This document shows positions 1 through 7,096 of a stretch of DNA of 30,271 bases, in pieces (the first letter of the stretch is position 1; each line of letters begins with the position of its first letter). The notes below the pieces were generated by a model. That model searched no databases. It worked only from the letters and a program-made list of their open reading frames with translations, and was not told where the DNA came from. The stretch is from REBR01 sp033721915 (GTDB taxonomy: Bacteria; Pseudomonadota; Gammaproteobacteria; Pseudomonadales; Oleiphilaceae), in the NCBI GenBank assembly GCA_033721915.1, contig JAWWAC010000037.1, positions 1 through 30,271 on the forward strand, read 5' to 3'. A program made the translations under genes and the position numbers.

Positions 1-4
1 TCCC

Positions 5-1612
5 TTGATCGCCACCGCCAATATCACCATGCAGTTCGGGGCCAGGCCCCTGTTTGAAAACGTTTCCGCCAAATTCGGCGCCGGCCGCCGTTACGGCCTG
101 ATCGGTGCCAATGGCAGTGGCAAGACCACCTTCATGAAGATCCTCGGCGGGGAGCTTGAGCCCAGCGCCGGTCAGGTGATGCTCGAGCCCAATGTGCGAC
201 TGGGCAAGCTGCGCCAGGACCAGTTCGCCTACGAGGACCATTCGGTGATGGACACCGTGATCATGGGCCACGAGGAGCTCTGGACAGTGCACGCGGAGCG
301 AGACCGTATCTACTCACTGGCGGAAATGAGCGAAGAGGACGGCATGGCGGTGGCGGAGCTGGAAACCCGGTTCGCCGAGATGGATGGCTACACCGCCGAA
401 TCCCGCGCCGGTGAGCTGCTGCTGGGCCTGGGCATTCCACTGGAACAGCACACGGGCCCCATGAGCGAGATCGCACCGGGCTGGAAGCTGCGTGTGCTGC
501 TGGCACAGGCCCTGTTCTCGGACCCGGACGTGCTGCTATTGGACGAGCCCACCAACCACCTGGACCTGAATACCATCCGCTGGCTGGAAGAGATTCTCAT
601 CGCCCGCAGCAGCACCATGATCATCATCTCCCACGACCGTCACTTCCTGAACAGTGTCTGCACCCATATGGCGGACCTGGACTACGGCGAGTTGACCCTG
701 TTCCCGGGCAACTACGACGAGTACATGACTGCCGCCACGGAGGCCCGTGAGCGCATGATGTCCGGCAACGCCAAGAAGAAGGCCCAGATCGCCGAGCTGC
801 AGAGCTTTGTCAGCCGCTTTTCCGCCAACGCCTCCAAGGCCAAGCAGGCCAGCAGCCGTGCCAAGCAGATCGAGAAGATCCAGCTGGATGAGGTGAAACC
901 CTCCAGCCGTGTCAGCCCCTTTATCCGCTTCGACCAGAACAAGAAGCTGCACCGCCAGGCGGTGATACTGGACAAGGTCAGCCAGGGCTTTGACGGGGGA
1001 ACCCTGTTCAAAAACCTCAGCCTGCAGATCGAAGCCGGGGAGCGGGTGGCCATTATCGGCCCCAACGGCATTGGCAAGACCACACTGCTGCGCACCCTGG
1101 TGGGGGAGATGGCGCCCCAGTCCGGCACCGTGAAATGGGCGGAAAACGCCGACCTGGGCTATTTCGCACAGGAGCATGGCGAGGACTTCCGGGACGACGA
1201 CAACCTCTACGACTGGATGGCCCAGTGGACCACCGGCGGTGAGCAGCTGATCCGCGGCACTCTGGGCCGCATGCTGTTCTCCAACGACGACATTGCCAAA
1301 TCCGTGAAGGTGATTTCCGGTGGTGAGCAGGGGCGCATGCTGTTCGGCAAGCTGATCCTCCAGAAAGCCAATGTGATGCTGATGGACGAGCCCACCAACC
1401 ACCTGGACATGGAGTCCATCGAGGCACTGAACCTGGCGCTGGAGCACTACCCGGGCACACTGCTGTTTGTCAGCCACGACAGGGCCTTTGTCTCCAGCCT
1501 GGCCACCCGCATCATCGAGCTGTCCGCCGATGGTATCACCGACTTTGACGGCAGCTACGACGACTACCTGCGCCAGTCAGGGCAGTTGATGCAGTCGGGT
1601 CAGGCCCACTAG
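5..1612 (+). CDS. ybiT: ABC-F ATPase, YbiT type
   Basis: 535-aa soluble protein with two ABC ATPase domains and no membrane segment, the ABC-F layout. These proteins act on ribosomes (translation factor or protection role). The first domain has Walker A GANGSGKT (34-41) and Walker B LLLDEPTNHLD (from 177). A charged linker with an AKKKAQIAELQ segment (about 256-266) joins the domains. The second domain has GPNGIGKTT, the signature ISGGEQGR and MDEPTNHLDMESIE. The first-domain signature is degenerate (APGWKLRVLLAQAL), as in E. coli YbiT. From memory, sequence and length (530 aa) match E. coli YbiT along the whole protein. I start at the TTG at base 5 because it lines up with the E. coli start. 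Only four bases precede it, so its ribosome site is outside the window and a start further upstream is possible. It converges on the PilZ gene. Confidence 0.93.
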   Translation: MIATANITMQFGARPLFENVSAKFGAGRRYGLIGANGSGKTTFMKILGGELEPSAGQVMLEPNVRLGKLRQDQFAYEDHSVMDTVIMGHEELWTVHAERDRIYSLAEMSEEDGMAVAELETRFAEMDGYTAESRAGELLLGLGIPLEQHTGPMSEIAPGWKLRVLLAQALFSDPDVLLLDEPTNHLDLNTIRWLEEILIARSSTMIIISHDRHFLNSVCTHMADLDYGELTLFPGNYDEYMTAATEARERMMSGNAKKKAQIAELQSFVSRFSANASKAKQASSRAKQIEKIQLDEVKPSSRVSPFIRFDQNKKLHRQAVILDKVSQGFDGGTLFKNLSLQIEAGERVAIIGPNGIGKTTLLRTLVGEMAPQSGTVKWAENADLGYFAQEHGEDFRDDDNLYDWMAQWTTGGEQLIRGTLGRMLFSNDDIAKSVKVISGGEQGRMLFGKLILQKANVMLMDEPTNHLDMESIEALNLALEHYPGTLLFVSHDRAFVSSLATRIIELSADGITDFDGSYDDYLRQSGQLMQSGQAH

Positions 1613-1631
1613 GAATCCGCGGGAATCCGCC

Positions 1632-1665
1632 CCCTGTTACAGACTGTCCCGGGTCTGTGACAGGG
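1632..1665. terminator. Stem-loop between convergent ybiT and PilZ genes
   Basis: A 13-bp stem with one possible G-U pair (left arm 1632-1644, right arm 1653-1665, 8-nt loop) starts 20 bases after the ybiT stop. No T-run follows on either strand. It may be a weak bidirectional terminator or an RNA 3'-end stabiliser. Confidence 0.5.
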
Positions 1666-1690
1666 TGTGGATGGCTTCCCCGCTATGGCT

Positions 1691-2104
1691 TCACAGAGAC
1701 AGTGCCTCCTCGATGCACTGGAATTCCATGTCCTCAAATTCCCTGTCCCCCCTCAGGTTCTGCAGGAAGTGAACACCCAGGTAAGCGTGGTTGGGGTATT
1801 TTCTGCGGTGTGTCACCCGTGCCGGCACCTTGCGGCTGATGATGCCACGGTAGTCCATCTGTAACTGCAGGCGGGCCCCCAGAAGAGGTGCCCGCTGGGT
1901 GTCGTGGAGAAGGAGACCGGCGCCTGAGAGGGAAAAGTCCATGACCAGTGTCTGCAGTGGGGTGGCACAAGCCGCTTCTTCAGGAAGGTGGATCAGTGCG
2001 TGCATATCCCTGGGTGGCAGGCGCAGAGGCCGGCGGCGGCAGACCTGTTGATTGCCCTGACGGACCCTGCGGGCGGATTGTGGCAACGTCTGTGCCCGAG
2101 ACAT
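1691..2104 (-). CDS. PilZ-domain protein (putative c-di-GMP effector)
   Basis: 137-aa soluble protein. It shows the two PilZ signatures: an arginine-rich RxxxR motif in RRRPLR (R24 and R28), then DxSxxG as DFSLSG (56-61), in the right order and spacing. PilZ domains bind cyclic di-GMP, so this is probably a single-domain receptor or adaptor; the output partner cannot be read from the sequence. The ATG start has an AGGGAG ribosome site six bases upstream. A plausible promoter lies at 2188-2216. The gene stands alone, convergent with ybiT and divergent from the desC-like gene. A GAF/GGDEF/EAL protein that could change c-di-GMP levels lies 16 kb away. Confidence 0.8.
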   Translation of the reverse strand: MSRAQTLPQSARRVRQGNQQVCRRRPLRLPPRDMHALIHLPEEAACATPLQTLVMDFSLSGAGLLLHDTQRAPLLGARLQLQMDYRGIISRKVPARVTHRRKYPNHAYLGVHFLQNLRGDREFEDMEFQCIEEALSL

Positions 2105-2187
2105 GGCTCACTCCCTGTGGAACACGATGGTGGGCGGCTCTGTGGCCCGAAAGCCTGCGTCCAAACTAATCAAGAGCCTCAAAATCC

Positions 2188-2216
2188 ACCATACGAATAA
2201 TCCCTTACTGTCTCAA
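2188..2216 (-). promoter_or_regulatory. Putative sigma-70 promoter of the PilZ gene
   Basis: On the minus strand, TTGAGA (2211-2216) and TATGGT (2188-2193) are separated by exactly 17 bases, matching the consensus at 5/6 and 4/6. It lies about 85 bases upstream of the PilZ start codon. Confidence 0.45.
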
Positions 2217-2363
2217 TGTCAGTAAAACCTTAATCCCATTCAGAAATATTACGGGACCCGGAAAAACGGGTATCCCCAGGCACTGCCAAACACTGCGCAA
2301 TGACGTGTCTGTGCCGTGTTTCTGGCCCGAAATACCGTTTTGAGGCGCTCTGTCACGGGTTAT

Positions 2364-2386
2364 GTTGTCAGCCAGGAGTGGACAAC
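2364..2386. promoter_or_regulatory. Inverted repeat upstream of desC-like gene (possible operator)
   Basis: GTTGTC (2364-2369) and GACAAC (2381-2386) form a 6-bp inverted repeat with an 11-base spacer, about 30 bases before the desC-like start codon. ACAACTGT then occurs twice (2383-2390 and 2392-2399). In Pseudomonas the equivalent operon is repressed by DesT, a TetR protein. Whether this is such an operator is a guess. Confidence 0.3.
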
Positions 2387-2416
2387 TGTACACAACTGTT
2401 TGCCGGAGCCTGTTCA

Positions 2417-3508
2417 ATGACTGCTCAACCCACACCACTGAAAACCGCATTGCACTGGCTGGGACGTCAGGTGTCCAACCACAGCAACCCCATGGCCTAC
2501 CTGGACCCGTTGCTGGGCAGTATCGACCCCATGCTGGTTCGGGGTTCCGTGGCGGCGAAAGTGGTGTCCATTGAAGAGGCCGCCCGCGATACCAAAACCT
2601 TTGTGTTCAGGCCCGCCGGCCACTGGAGCGGGTTCAAGCCGGGGCAGCATCTGAGCCTGACGGTGGAGATCCATGGTGTGCGCCACACCCGCACCTTCAG
2701 CGTTTCCAGCCCACCGGACCGCTGGAAGCAGGACCGGGAAATCACACTGACCATCAAGCGATTCCCCGGGGGGCTGGTCACCCACTGGATGCACGACCAT
2801 CTGCGGGAAGGGGACATTCTCCACCTGGGGGATGCCTTCGGTGATTTTCTGCTGCCCGCCAATCCGCGCCCACTGCTGTACATCGCCGGTGGCAGCGGCA
2901 TCACCCCCATCCTCTCGCAACTGGCCACGCTGGGGGACTCGGATTACCCCAAGCCGGTGACACTGCTGTATTACGTGCGCACCGAGGCGGATCTGGTGGG
3001 GGCGCGGCTGCTGTGGGATCTGGAAGGGCGCTGGCGCCGGTTCAATCTGGTGGTGCACACCACGGACGACGGTGAGCTGCTCTGTCGTGATCATCTGCCG
3101 GAGGATCTTTCCGGGCACGAATGCTATCTGTGCGGCCCCCGTGGCCTGATGGATCTGTCCGCTGAGCTTCTGGGGCAGGCCGGCGTACCCGAAGAGCAAC
3201 AACACAGCACCTTTTTCAGTGCCCCCCAGGTGGCCCTGGAGTCCGACGAACTGGGAGGCACCGTCTCCTTTACCCGCTCCGGTGTGGAGGCCAGCGGTGA
3301 CGGGGAAACCTCGCTGCTGGAAATGGCGGAGGGGGCCGGGCTGAAACCCAAGCATGGTTGCCGTATGGGCGTCTGCCACCAGTGTGCCTGCACCAAGAAA
3401 GAGGGCATCGTGGTCAGCCGCCTGACCGGCAAGTCATCACTGCCCGGTGAGGAGACCATTCAGTTGTGTGTCACGGTGCCCAAGGGGCCGGTGCAGATTG
3501 ATATCTAG
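2417..3508 (+). CDS. desC: Flavin/2Fe-2S oxidoreductase, electron donor to the adjacent desaturase
   Basis: 363-aa ferredoxin reductase-type protein. An FAD-binding barrel carries RTFSVSS (92-98), an NAD(P)-binding domain carries GGSGITP (158-164), and the C-terminal plant-type 2Fe-2S domain has ligands C315, C320, C323 and C351. It would pass electrons from NAD(P)H to a di-iron enzyme. The desaturase gene starts 59 bases downstream, which matches the desC-desB arrangement of Pseudomonas, where the pair desaturates acyl-CoA. The frame is open back to 2300, but the ATG at 2417 gives the normal family N-terminus (MTAQPTPLKTALHWLGRQVS) and is preferred; the ribosome site is weak. It could instead serve a different oxygenase, but the neighbour makes desaturation much likelier. 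Confidence 0.85.
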   Translation: MTAQPTPLKTALHWLGRQVSNHSNPMAYLDPLLGSIDPMLVRGSVAAKVVSIEEAARDTKTFVFRPAGHWSGFKPGQHLSLTVEIHGVRHTRTFSVSSPPDRWKQDREITLTIKRFPGGLVTHWMHDHLREGDILHLGDAFGDFLLPANPRPLLYIAGGSGITPILSQLATLGDSDYPKPVTLLYYVRTEADLVGARLLWDLEGRWRRFNLVVHTTDDGELLCRDHLPEDLSGHECYLCGPRGLMDLSAELLGQAGVPEEQQHSTFFSAPQVALESDELGGTVSFTRSGVEASGDGETSLLEMAEGAGLKPKHGCRMGVCHQCACTKKEGIVVSRLTGKSSLPGEETIQLCVTVPKGPVQIDI

Positions 3509-3567
3509 AGCCTGAGTTTCATCGTTAACACGCCATTTTCTGGTTACAGATCAACGAGGACAGCATC

Positions 3568-4668
3568 ATGGAAGCACTCAACCAACAGCAGCTTGAAGGA
3601 CTCAACCAGACCCAGCTGGACTCTCTGGCCCGGGATCTGGACGCACTGCGCGATGAGACACTGGCCGACCTGGGCGAGCGGGATGCCCGCTATATCCGTG
3701 GCATTGTCCGGCTGCACCGGCGCATGGAGCTGGCCGGGCGCATCATGATGCCTCTGGGCTTCATACCGCCGTTTTTTGTGGCCGGCGCCCTGTCACTGGG
3801 CATCGCCAAGATCCTGGAGAACATGGAGATCGGCCACAACGTCATGCACGGCCAGTACGACTGGATGAACGACCCCACACTCAACTCACAGACCTATGAG
3901 TGGGACACCATCTGCGACGCCGACTCCTGGCGTCTGACCCACAACTACGAGCACCACACCTACACCAATATCGTGGGCAAGGACCGGGACTATGGCTACG
4001 ACATACTGCGCCTGGACGAGTCCCACCCCTGGCGCCCCCACCATCTGCTGCAGCCCCTGAAGTTCGCCGCGCTGAGCTTTTTCTTCCAGTGGGGCGTGGC
4101 GCTGCACGAGCTGGAGACCCGCAAGCTGAGCAAGGGCCAGATCACCCTCAAGGACAAGAAGGCGTTCGGCCGCAACTTGCTGCGCAAGAGCAGCCGCCAG
4201 GTGTTCAAGGACTATGTGTTCTTCCCGGCGCTGACCTTCCCGGTGGCCCCCTTCGTGATTGCCGGCAACTTGACCGCCAACCTGATCCGCAACCTGTGGT
4301 CTTCTTCGGTGATTTTCTGCGGCCACTTCCCGGACCAGGCCCAGAGTTTCAGCCTGGCGGCGTACGAAAACGAAAGCCGCGGCCAGTGGTATTACCGCCA
4401 GCTCACCGGCTCCAGCAATTTCACGGGCCCGAAGTGGATGCACACCCTCAGCGGCCATCTGAGCTATCAGGTGGAGCACCATGTGTTTCCGGACATTCCC
4501 GCCCACCGCTATCCGGAAATCGGCAAAAAGATCGAGACGATCTGTGCCCGCTATGGCATCCCCTACAACACAGGCCCGCTGCTGAGCCAGTACGGCAATG
4601 TCTTCAAGCGGATACTGCGCCGCTCACTGCCCAACAACCTGGGCTGGGGGCGCCCGAAGCCGGCCTGA
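3568..4668 (+). CDS. desB: Fatty acid / acyl-CoA desaturase
   Basis: 366-aa membrane-bound di-iron desaturase. The three histidine boxes are intact: HNVMH (90-94), HNYEHH (125-130), and H297 with QVEHH (301-305). Hydrophobic segments lie near 60-82, 165-180, 218-240 and around 245. Such enzymes insert a cis double bond into saturated acyl chains using O2 and reducing power, here presumably from the preceding reductase. The ATG has GAGGA about seven bases upstream. The Pseudomonas desC-desB operon is its closest functional parallel that I recognise. The exact substrate (acyl-CoA or phospholipid) and position (delta-9 by analogy) are inferred. A strong stem-loop follows at 4687-4721. Confidence 0.87.
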   Translation: MEALNQQQLEGLNQTQLDSLARDLDALRDETLADLGERDARYIRGIVRLHRRMELAGRIMMPLGFIPPFFVAGALSLGIAKILENMEIGHNVMHGQYDWMNDPTLNSQTYEWDTICDADSWRLTHNYEHHTYTNIVGKDRDYGYDILRLDESHPWRPHHLLQPLKFAALSFFFQWGVALHELETRKLSKGQITLKDKKAFGRNLLRKSSRQVFKDYVFFPALTFPVAPFVIAGNLTANLIRNLWSSSVIFCGHFPDQAQSFSLAAYENESRGQWYYRQLTGSSNFTGPKWMHTLSGHLSYQVEHHVFPDIPAHRYPEIGKKIETICARYGIPYNTGPLLSQYGNVFKRILRRSLPNNLGWGRPKPA

Positions 4669-4686
4669 AGGGGGCTGTCGTCCTGT

Positions 4687-4721
4687 CCGGGAGCCGGAGC
4701 CGGAAAAGGTCCGGCTCCCGG
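4687..4721 (+). terminator. Stem-loop after desaturase gene
   Basis: Perfect 12-bp GC-rich stem (4687-4698 with 4710-4721) and an 11-base loop, 18 bases after the desB stop. It is followed by TGAAAACCCTT rather than a T-run, so termination may be partial. Confidence 0.5.
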
Positions 4722-4798
4722 TGAAAACCCTTGTTGTATCCGCCGCGCAGTCTGCTTATCCTTGTCAAAATTTCACTCTGTGACAGCGGAAACCCTCC

Positions 4799-5164
4799 AT
4801 GCATCCTCTACTGATCGGCCTCAACGCGCTGCTCTGTCTGGTATCGGCTTACTATCTGCTGTGGGGAGACAGTGTGTCGGCGGTTTTCCCGCTGCTGAAC
4901 TTCCTGGTGACACTGATTGATCTGGCCTGGGTCCGTAAAAACGGCTTTCATGGCTTCACCATCGTCTTCAACGTGGCCTTTGCCCTCCTGGCGCTGATGG
5001 CCATGGGTGCGGTGCTGTCGGTGCAACTGGCCCTTGAGGAAGTGGATTTCTACCCCAGCCTGACCTATCTGGGCCCTCCGGCACTGGTGCTGTTGCCGAT
5101 TGTGAATGCGATCTTCATCCGAGCCCGTCTTATGACCAGGACGCCCCGGGACGCTACCAGATAG
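4799..5164 (+). CDS. Small four-helix membrane protein, unknown function
   Basis: 121-aa very hydrophobic protein with about four membrane segments: residues 4-22, 26-45, 53-78 and 86-107. A short charged loop (VRKNGFHG) separates the second and third helices and a basic tail (RARLMTRTPRDATR) ends the protein. I do not recognise a family. The ATG at 4799 follows only a weak ribosome site. It lies 130 bases after desB, beyond a stem-loop, so it may be transcribed separately. A strong rho-independent terminator at 5343-5375 closes this transcript. Membrane topology and position beside a lipid desaturase are compatible with an envelope role, but nothing proves one. Confidence 0.7.
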   Translation: MHPLLIGLNALLCLVSAYYLLWGDSVSAVFPLLNFLVTLIDLAWVRKNGFHGFTIVFNVAFALLALMAMGAVLSVQLALEEVDFYPSLTYLGPPALVLLPIVNAIFIRARLMTRTPRDATR

Positions 5165-5333
5165 CCAGCATGGCGCCGGTGCCCAGCACCAGTGCGCCGC
5201 CGATCTCCGTCACCCTCATCAGACCCATAAACTCCCGCATCTGGAGGGGAGCCTCAGGGGCAGGGGCGTCTTCCTCAGTTGGCCCGGCTTCCAGGGGGAC
5301 AGGGTCCGCTGTCAGGGCCCGGAAGCCAGTCAC
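5154..5333 (-). CDS. Possible 59-aa small membrane protein or gene remnant
   Basis: A short minus-strand reading frame overlaps the end of the upstream membrane-protein gene by 11 bases. From a GTG at 5333 it encodes 59 aa: a Pro/Glu-rich stretch (residues 11-30) and then one clear hydrophobic helix (about 41-59: VTEIGGALVLGTGAMLAIW) that ends exactly at the stop. No convincing ribosome site precedes the GTG, and a strong terminator for the opposite strand lies just upstream. It could be a real tail-anchored microprotein started at an internal ATG, the 3' remnant of a lost membrane-protein gene, or chance. Confidence 0.25.
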   Translation of the reverse strand: MTGFRALTADPVPLEAGPTEEDAPAPEAPLQMREFMGLMRVTEIGGALVLGTGAMLAIW

Positions 5334-5342
5334 TCAGTACCG

Positions 5343-5375
5343 AAAGGCCGGTCCCGCCTGGGGCCGGCCTTTTTT
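5343..5375 (+). terminator. Rho-independent terminator
   Basis: A 13-bp stem with one G-U pair (5343-5355 with 5360-5372) has a 4-base loop and runs straight into T6 (5370-5375). It is the clearest terminator on the plus strand and ends the 4799-5164 transcript about 180 bases after its stop. Confidence 0.85.
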
Positions 5376-5430
5376 ATCGGGGCCCTGAACCCCACAATGG
5401 GGCTTTGTCAGAGCGCCGTCTGCCCCGGAC

Positions 5431-5446
5431 AAGGAGATGTGTTTTG
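5431..5446 (+). promoter_or_regulatory. Ribosome site that selects a TTG start
   Basis: AAGGAG (5431-5436) sits seven bases before TTG (5444-5446). The nearer ATG at 5437 touches the site and is in another frame, so the TTG is the likely start of the cyclotransferase gene. Confidence 0.6.
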
Positions 5447-5938
5447 CTGTGCTTTGCCTACGGTTCCAACCTGTCACTGAGGCGCTTGCAGGCACGACTG
5501 CCATCGGCCCGCTGTGTGGCGGTGGCCTGTCTGGAGGAACACCGTCTGGTGTTCCACAAGTGCAGCGAACGGGATCGTTCCGCCAAGTGCGATGCCTGGT
5601 ACAGCGGCAATCCCCGGGACCGGGTCTGGGGCATGGTGGCGGAGATCGCGGACAAGGAGAAACCCCGGCTGGATGCCATCGAGGGGTTGGGCCGTGGCTA
5701 TGAGCAGAAGCAGGTCATCGTCACCACCCGGGAGGGGGAGGCGCTGGAGGCACAGATGTATTACGCCACGGCCATCGATGACCACCTGAGGCCCTTTGAC
5801 TGGTACAAGCAGCATGTGCTGGTGGGCGCCCGTGAGCATGGCCTGCCGGAAGACTATGTGGCCGGGATCGAATCGGTGCCGGCCATGGAGGACCCGAACC
5901 CGCGACGCAGAAAGCGGGAGCTGTCCATCTATCCGTAG
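5444..5938 (+). CDS. Gamma-glutamylcyclotransferase-like protein
   Basis: 164-aa protein of the GGCT/AIG2 fold. It opens directly with the family glycine loop FAYGSNL (4-10). WGMVAEIADKEKPRLDAIEG follows, where the glutamate of the IEG segment sits at the position of the catalytic acid, and then GRGYEQKQVIV. Family members turn gamma-glutamyl peptides or amines into 5-oxoproline; the bacterial substrate is often unknown. The frame is open further upstream, but the extra part runs across a terminator and lacks family sequence. The AAGGAG-TTG combination gives the compact family N-terminus. The gene is preceded by a terminator and stands alone on the plus strand. Confidence 0.8.
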   Translation: MLCFAYGSNLSLRRLQARLPSARCVAVACLEEHRLVFHKCSERDRSAKCDAWYSGNPRDRVWGMVAEIADKEKPRLDAIEGLGRGYEQKQVIVTTREGEALEAQMYYATAIDDHLRPFDWYKQHVLVGAREHGLPEDYVAGIESVPAMEDPNPRRRKRELSIYP

Positions 5939-6089
5939 TGCCATGAGCGCCACTGCGCTGTGCCCGATAGAGCAATGACCGTGCCGCGTAAGCACCCTGG
6001 AAGTACCGCGGTGAAGTCCCCGGCAGCTCCCGGGCCATAGCAGGGGCGTTCAGCCGACAGGGACTGGCAACGCAACCGCCGCAATGGCA

Positions 6090-6668
6090 TCAGTGATCCG
6101 ATGCGTGCCGCAGCCTCTCTTCCATGGCCGGGGCCAGACCCAGTGTGCGTCCCTCCTGCAGGGCCACCTCCACGGGCACGCCCATGGCCATGCGATAGCG
6201 GGCCCAGAGGGCCCCCACACGGTGGTTGCCGGCGCCATACACCATGACCGGGTAATTATCCGGGTCCGCCACGATCTGGCGGAATTGCTTCACAGCGGTT
6301 TCGCCGGGGACCTCATCCGTCACCGGCAGGGCGTGGTAGGCGATATCCGCGTTCATGGCCCAGCCACTGTGCACTTCCGCCCCCTCTGAGCGGGTGAGAA
6401 GGCCCACCACCGTCTTGAATCCGTGCTCGGCAAAGGCCTCCATTCCGCCCTCCGAGATCATGCCGCTGGTGCCCACACCGGGTGCCGCCCTGACGTAATG
6501 ACGGATCAGTGAGGGCATGTCCTGGCCAAAGGGGGCCTGTGCCCGGTTGTCTTCAATAACAAAGGGCAGGTGGGCCTCACGGTGGAGGCTGTTTTCCGCC
6601 ATGACCGGGTTGGCCGCAAGCACAGAGGCGATGATCAGGGCGCCAAGGGTGACATTGAGAATTTTCAT
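6090..6668 (-). CDS. Secreted phosphatase-fold protein lacking the catalytic cysteine
   Basis: 192-aa protein with a signal peptide (MKILNVTLGALIIASVLA, likely cut after AMA-type residue 24). The body resembles the small dual-specificity/tyrosine phosphatase-like family often annotated beside beta-lactamase hydrolase-like proteins. It has the sequence after the P-loop (RVGALWARYRMAMGVPVEVALQEGRTLGL). At the P-loop, where HCxxGxR is expected, it reads YGAGNHR (144-150): the histidine and the nucleophilic cysteine are replaced by Tyr and Gly, while the arginine (R150) is kept. It is therefore probably a periplasmic pseudophosphatase, perhaps binding a phosphorylated ligand. I chose the ATG at 6668 for the signal peptide; the frame runs 20 codons further upstream. 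The gene is monocistronic and divergent from the Fur-controlled operon. Confidence 0.7.
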   Translation of the reverse strand: MKILNVTLGALIIASVLAANPVMAENSLHREAHLPFVIEDNRAQAPFGQDMPSLIRHYVRAAPGVGTSGMISEGGMEAFAEHGFKTVVGLLTRSEGAEVHSGWAMNADIAYHALPVTDEVPGETAVKQFRQIVADPDNYPVMVYGAGNHRVGALWARYRMAMGVPVEVALQEGRTLGLAPAMEERLRHASDH

Positions 6669-6692
6669 ACTCGCCGGGGTCTCCTGCCGTTG

Positions 6693-6708
6693 CATGGTTC
6701 CATGGTTC
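6693..6708. repeat. Tandem 8-bp repeat upstream of the pseudophosphatase gene
   Basis: CATGGTTC occurs twice with no spacer, about 25 bases before the start codon on the minus strand. It may be a regulator site, a slippage product or chance. Confidence 0.35.
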
Positions 6709-6815
6709 AAAGGTGAATACCCTAACACGAGCGCTTTTCCGGTTCATGTCCGCTGTTCCCGGCACTGTTCCGGGCCCTTGTAATGGGCCTGTGAGAAGCG
6801 ACTTCCAAATATTCA

Positions 6816-6834
6816 ATTAATGATAATCATTCGC
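6816..6834 (+). promoter_or_regulatory. Fur box
   Basis: Nineteen bases matching the Fur consensus at 15 of 19 positions by direct comparison, with the core TAATGATAATCATT intact. The box ends one base before the -35 element of the promoter at 6836-6864, so bound Fe-Fur would block RNA polymerase. Confidence 0.8.
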
Positions 6835-6835
6835 A

Positions 6836-6864
6836 TTGACAGAGGTTCCGGCAAGAGGGATACT
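6836..6864 (+). promoter_or_regulatory. Sigma-70 promoter of the Fur-controlled operon
   Basis: TTGACA (6836-6841, perfect) and GATACT (6859-6864, 4/6) are separated by exactly 17 bases. Transcription should start near 6871, giving a leader of about 25 bases before the 66-aa gene. Confidence 0.7.
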
Positions 6865-6895
6865 CGCTTCTGAATTCCCTTTCAAGGAGCCTGTG

Positions 6896-7096
6896 ATGAG
6901 CCAAAGCATGACCCTTCTGGCGGGAAAGCCCGGCCTTATCAGCGCAGCCTGGCAGAGCCTCAGTGACCGGGACTCCGGTAACCGGGAAAAACGCCAGCGC
7001 GACGCTTCTCACCGCCACAGCGACACCCCGGGTGCGGCATGTCAGACAGCGGGAAACGTGGTGTCAATGGCCTCAAGGAGACCCTCACGGCCATGA
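6896..7096 (+). CDS. 66-aa protein of unknown function, first gene of a Fur operon
   Basis: Small protein with a mildly hydrophobic start (MSQSMTLLAGKPGLISAAW) and then an Arg/Ser/His-rich, probably disordered tail with one cysteine. The start is well defined: AAGGAG (6884-6889) lies six bases before the ATG and a Fur box plus promoter lie just upstream. Its TGA overlaps the ATG of the next gene (ATGA at 7093-7096), a sign of translational coupling. It occupies the place that hemP often has (Fur box, small gene, haem-binding protein gene), but I do not see the conserved C-terminal HemP pattern. It may be an iron-regulated microprotein, or mainly a leader peptide that opens the ribosome site of the downstream gene. 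Confidence 0.6.
   Translation: MSQSMTLLAGKPGLISAAWQSLSDRDSGNREKRQRDASHRHSDTPGAACQTAGNVVSMASRRPSRP

Noticed and set aside
536..1477. Long minus-strand reading frame opposite ybiT
   Set aside because: It is an antisense shadow of a clearly conserved gene; the translation is low-complexity Gly/Val/Gln/His-rich with no family resemblance.
3900..4724. 274-codon plus-strand frame overlapping the desaturase gene
   Set aside because: The alternate frame carries all three histidine boxes; this one is a Pro/Gly/Arg-rich shadow.
6896..7096. HemP assignment for the 66-aa gene
   Set aside because: The position after a Fur box fits, but the conserved HemP C-terminal pattern is not seen, so I leave it unnamed.
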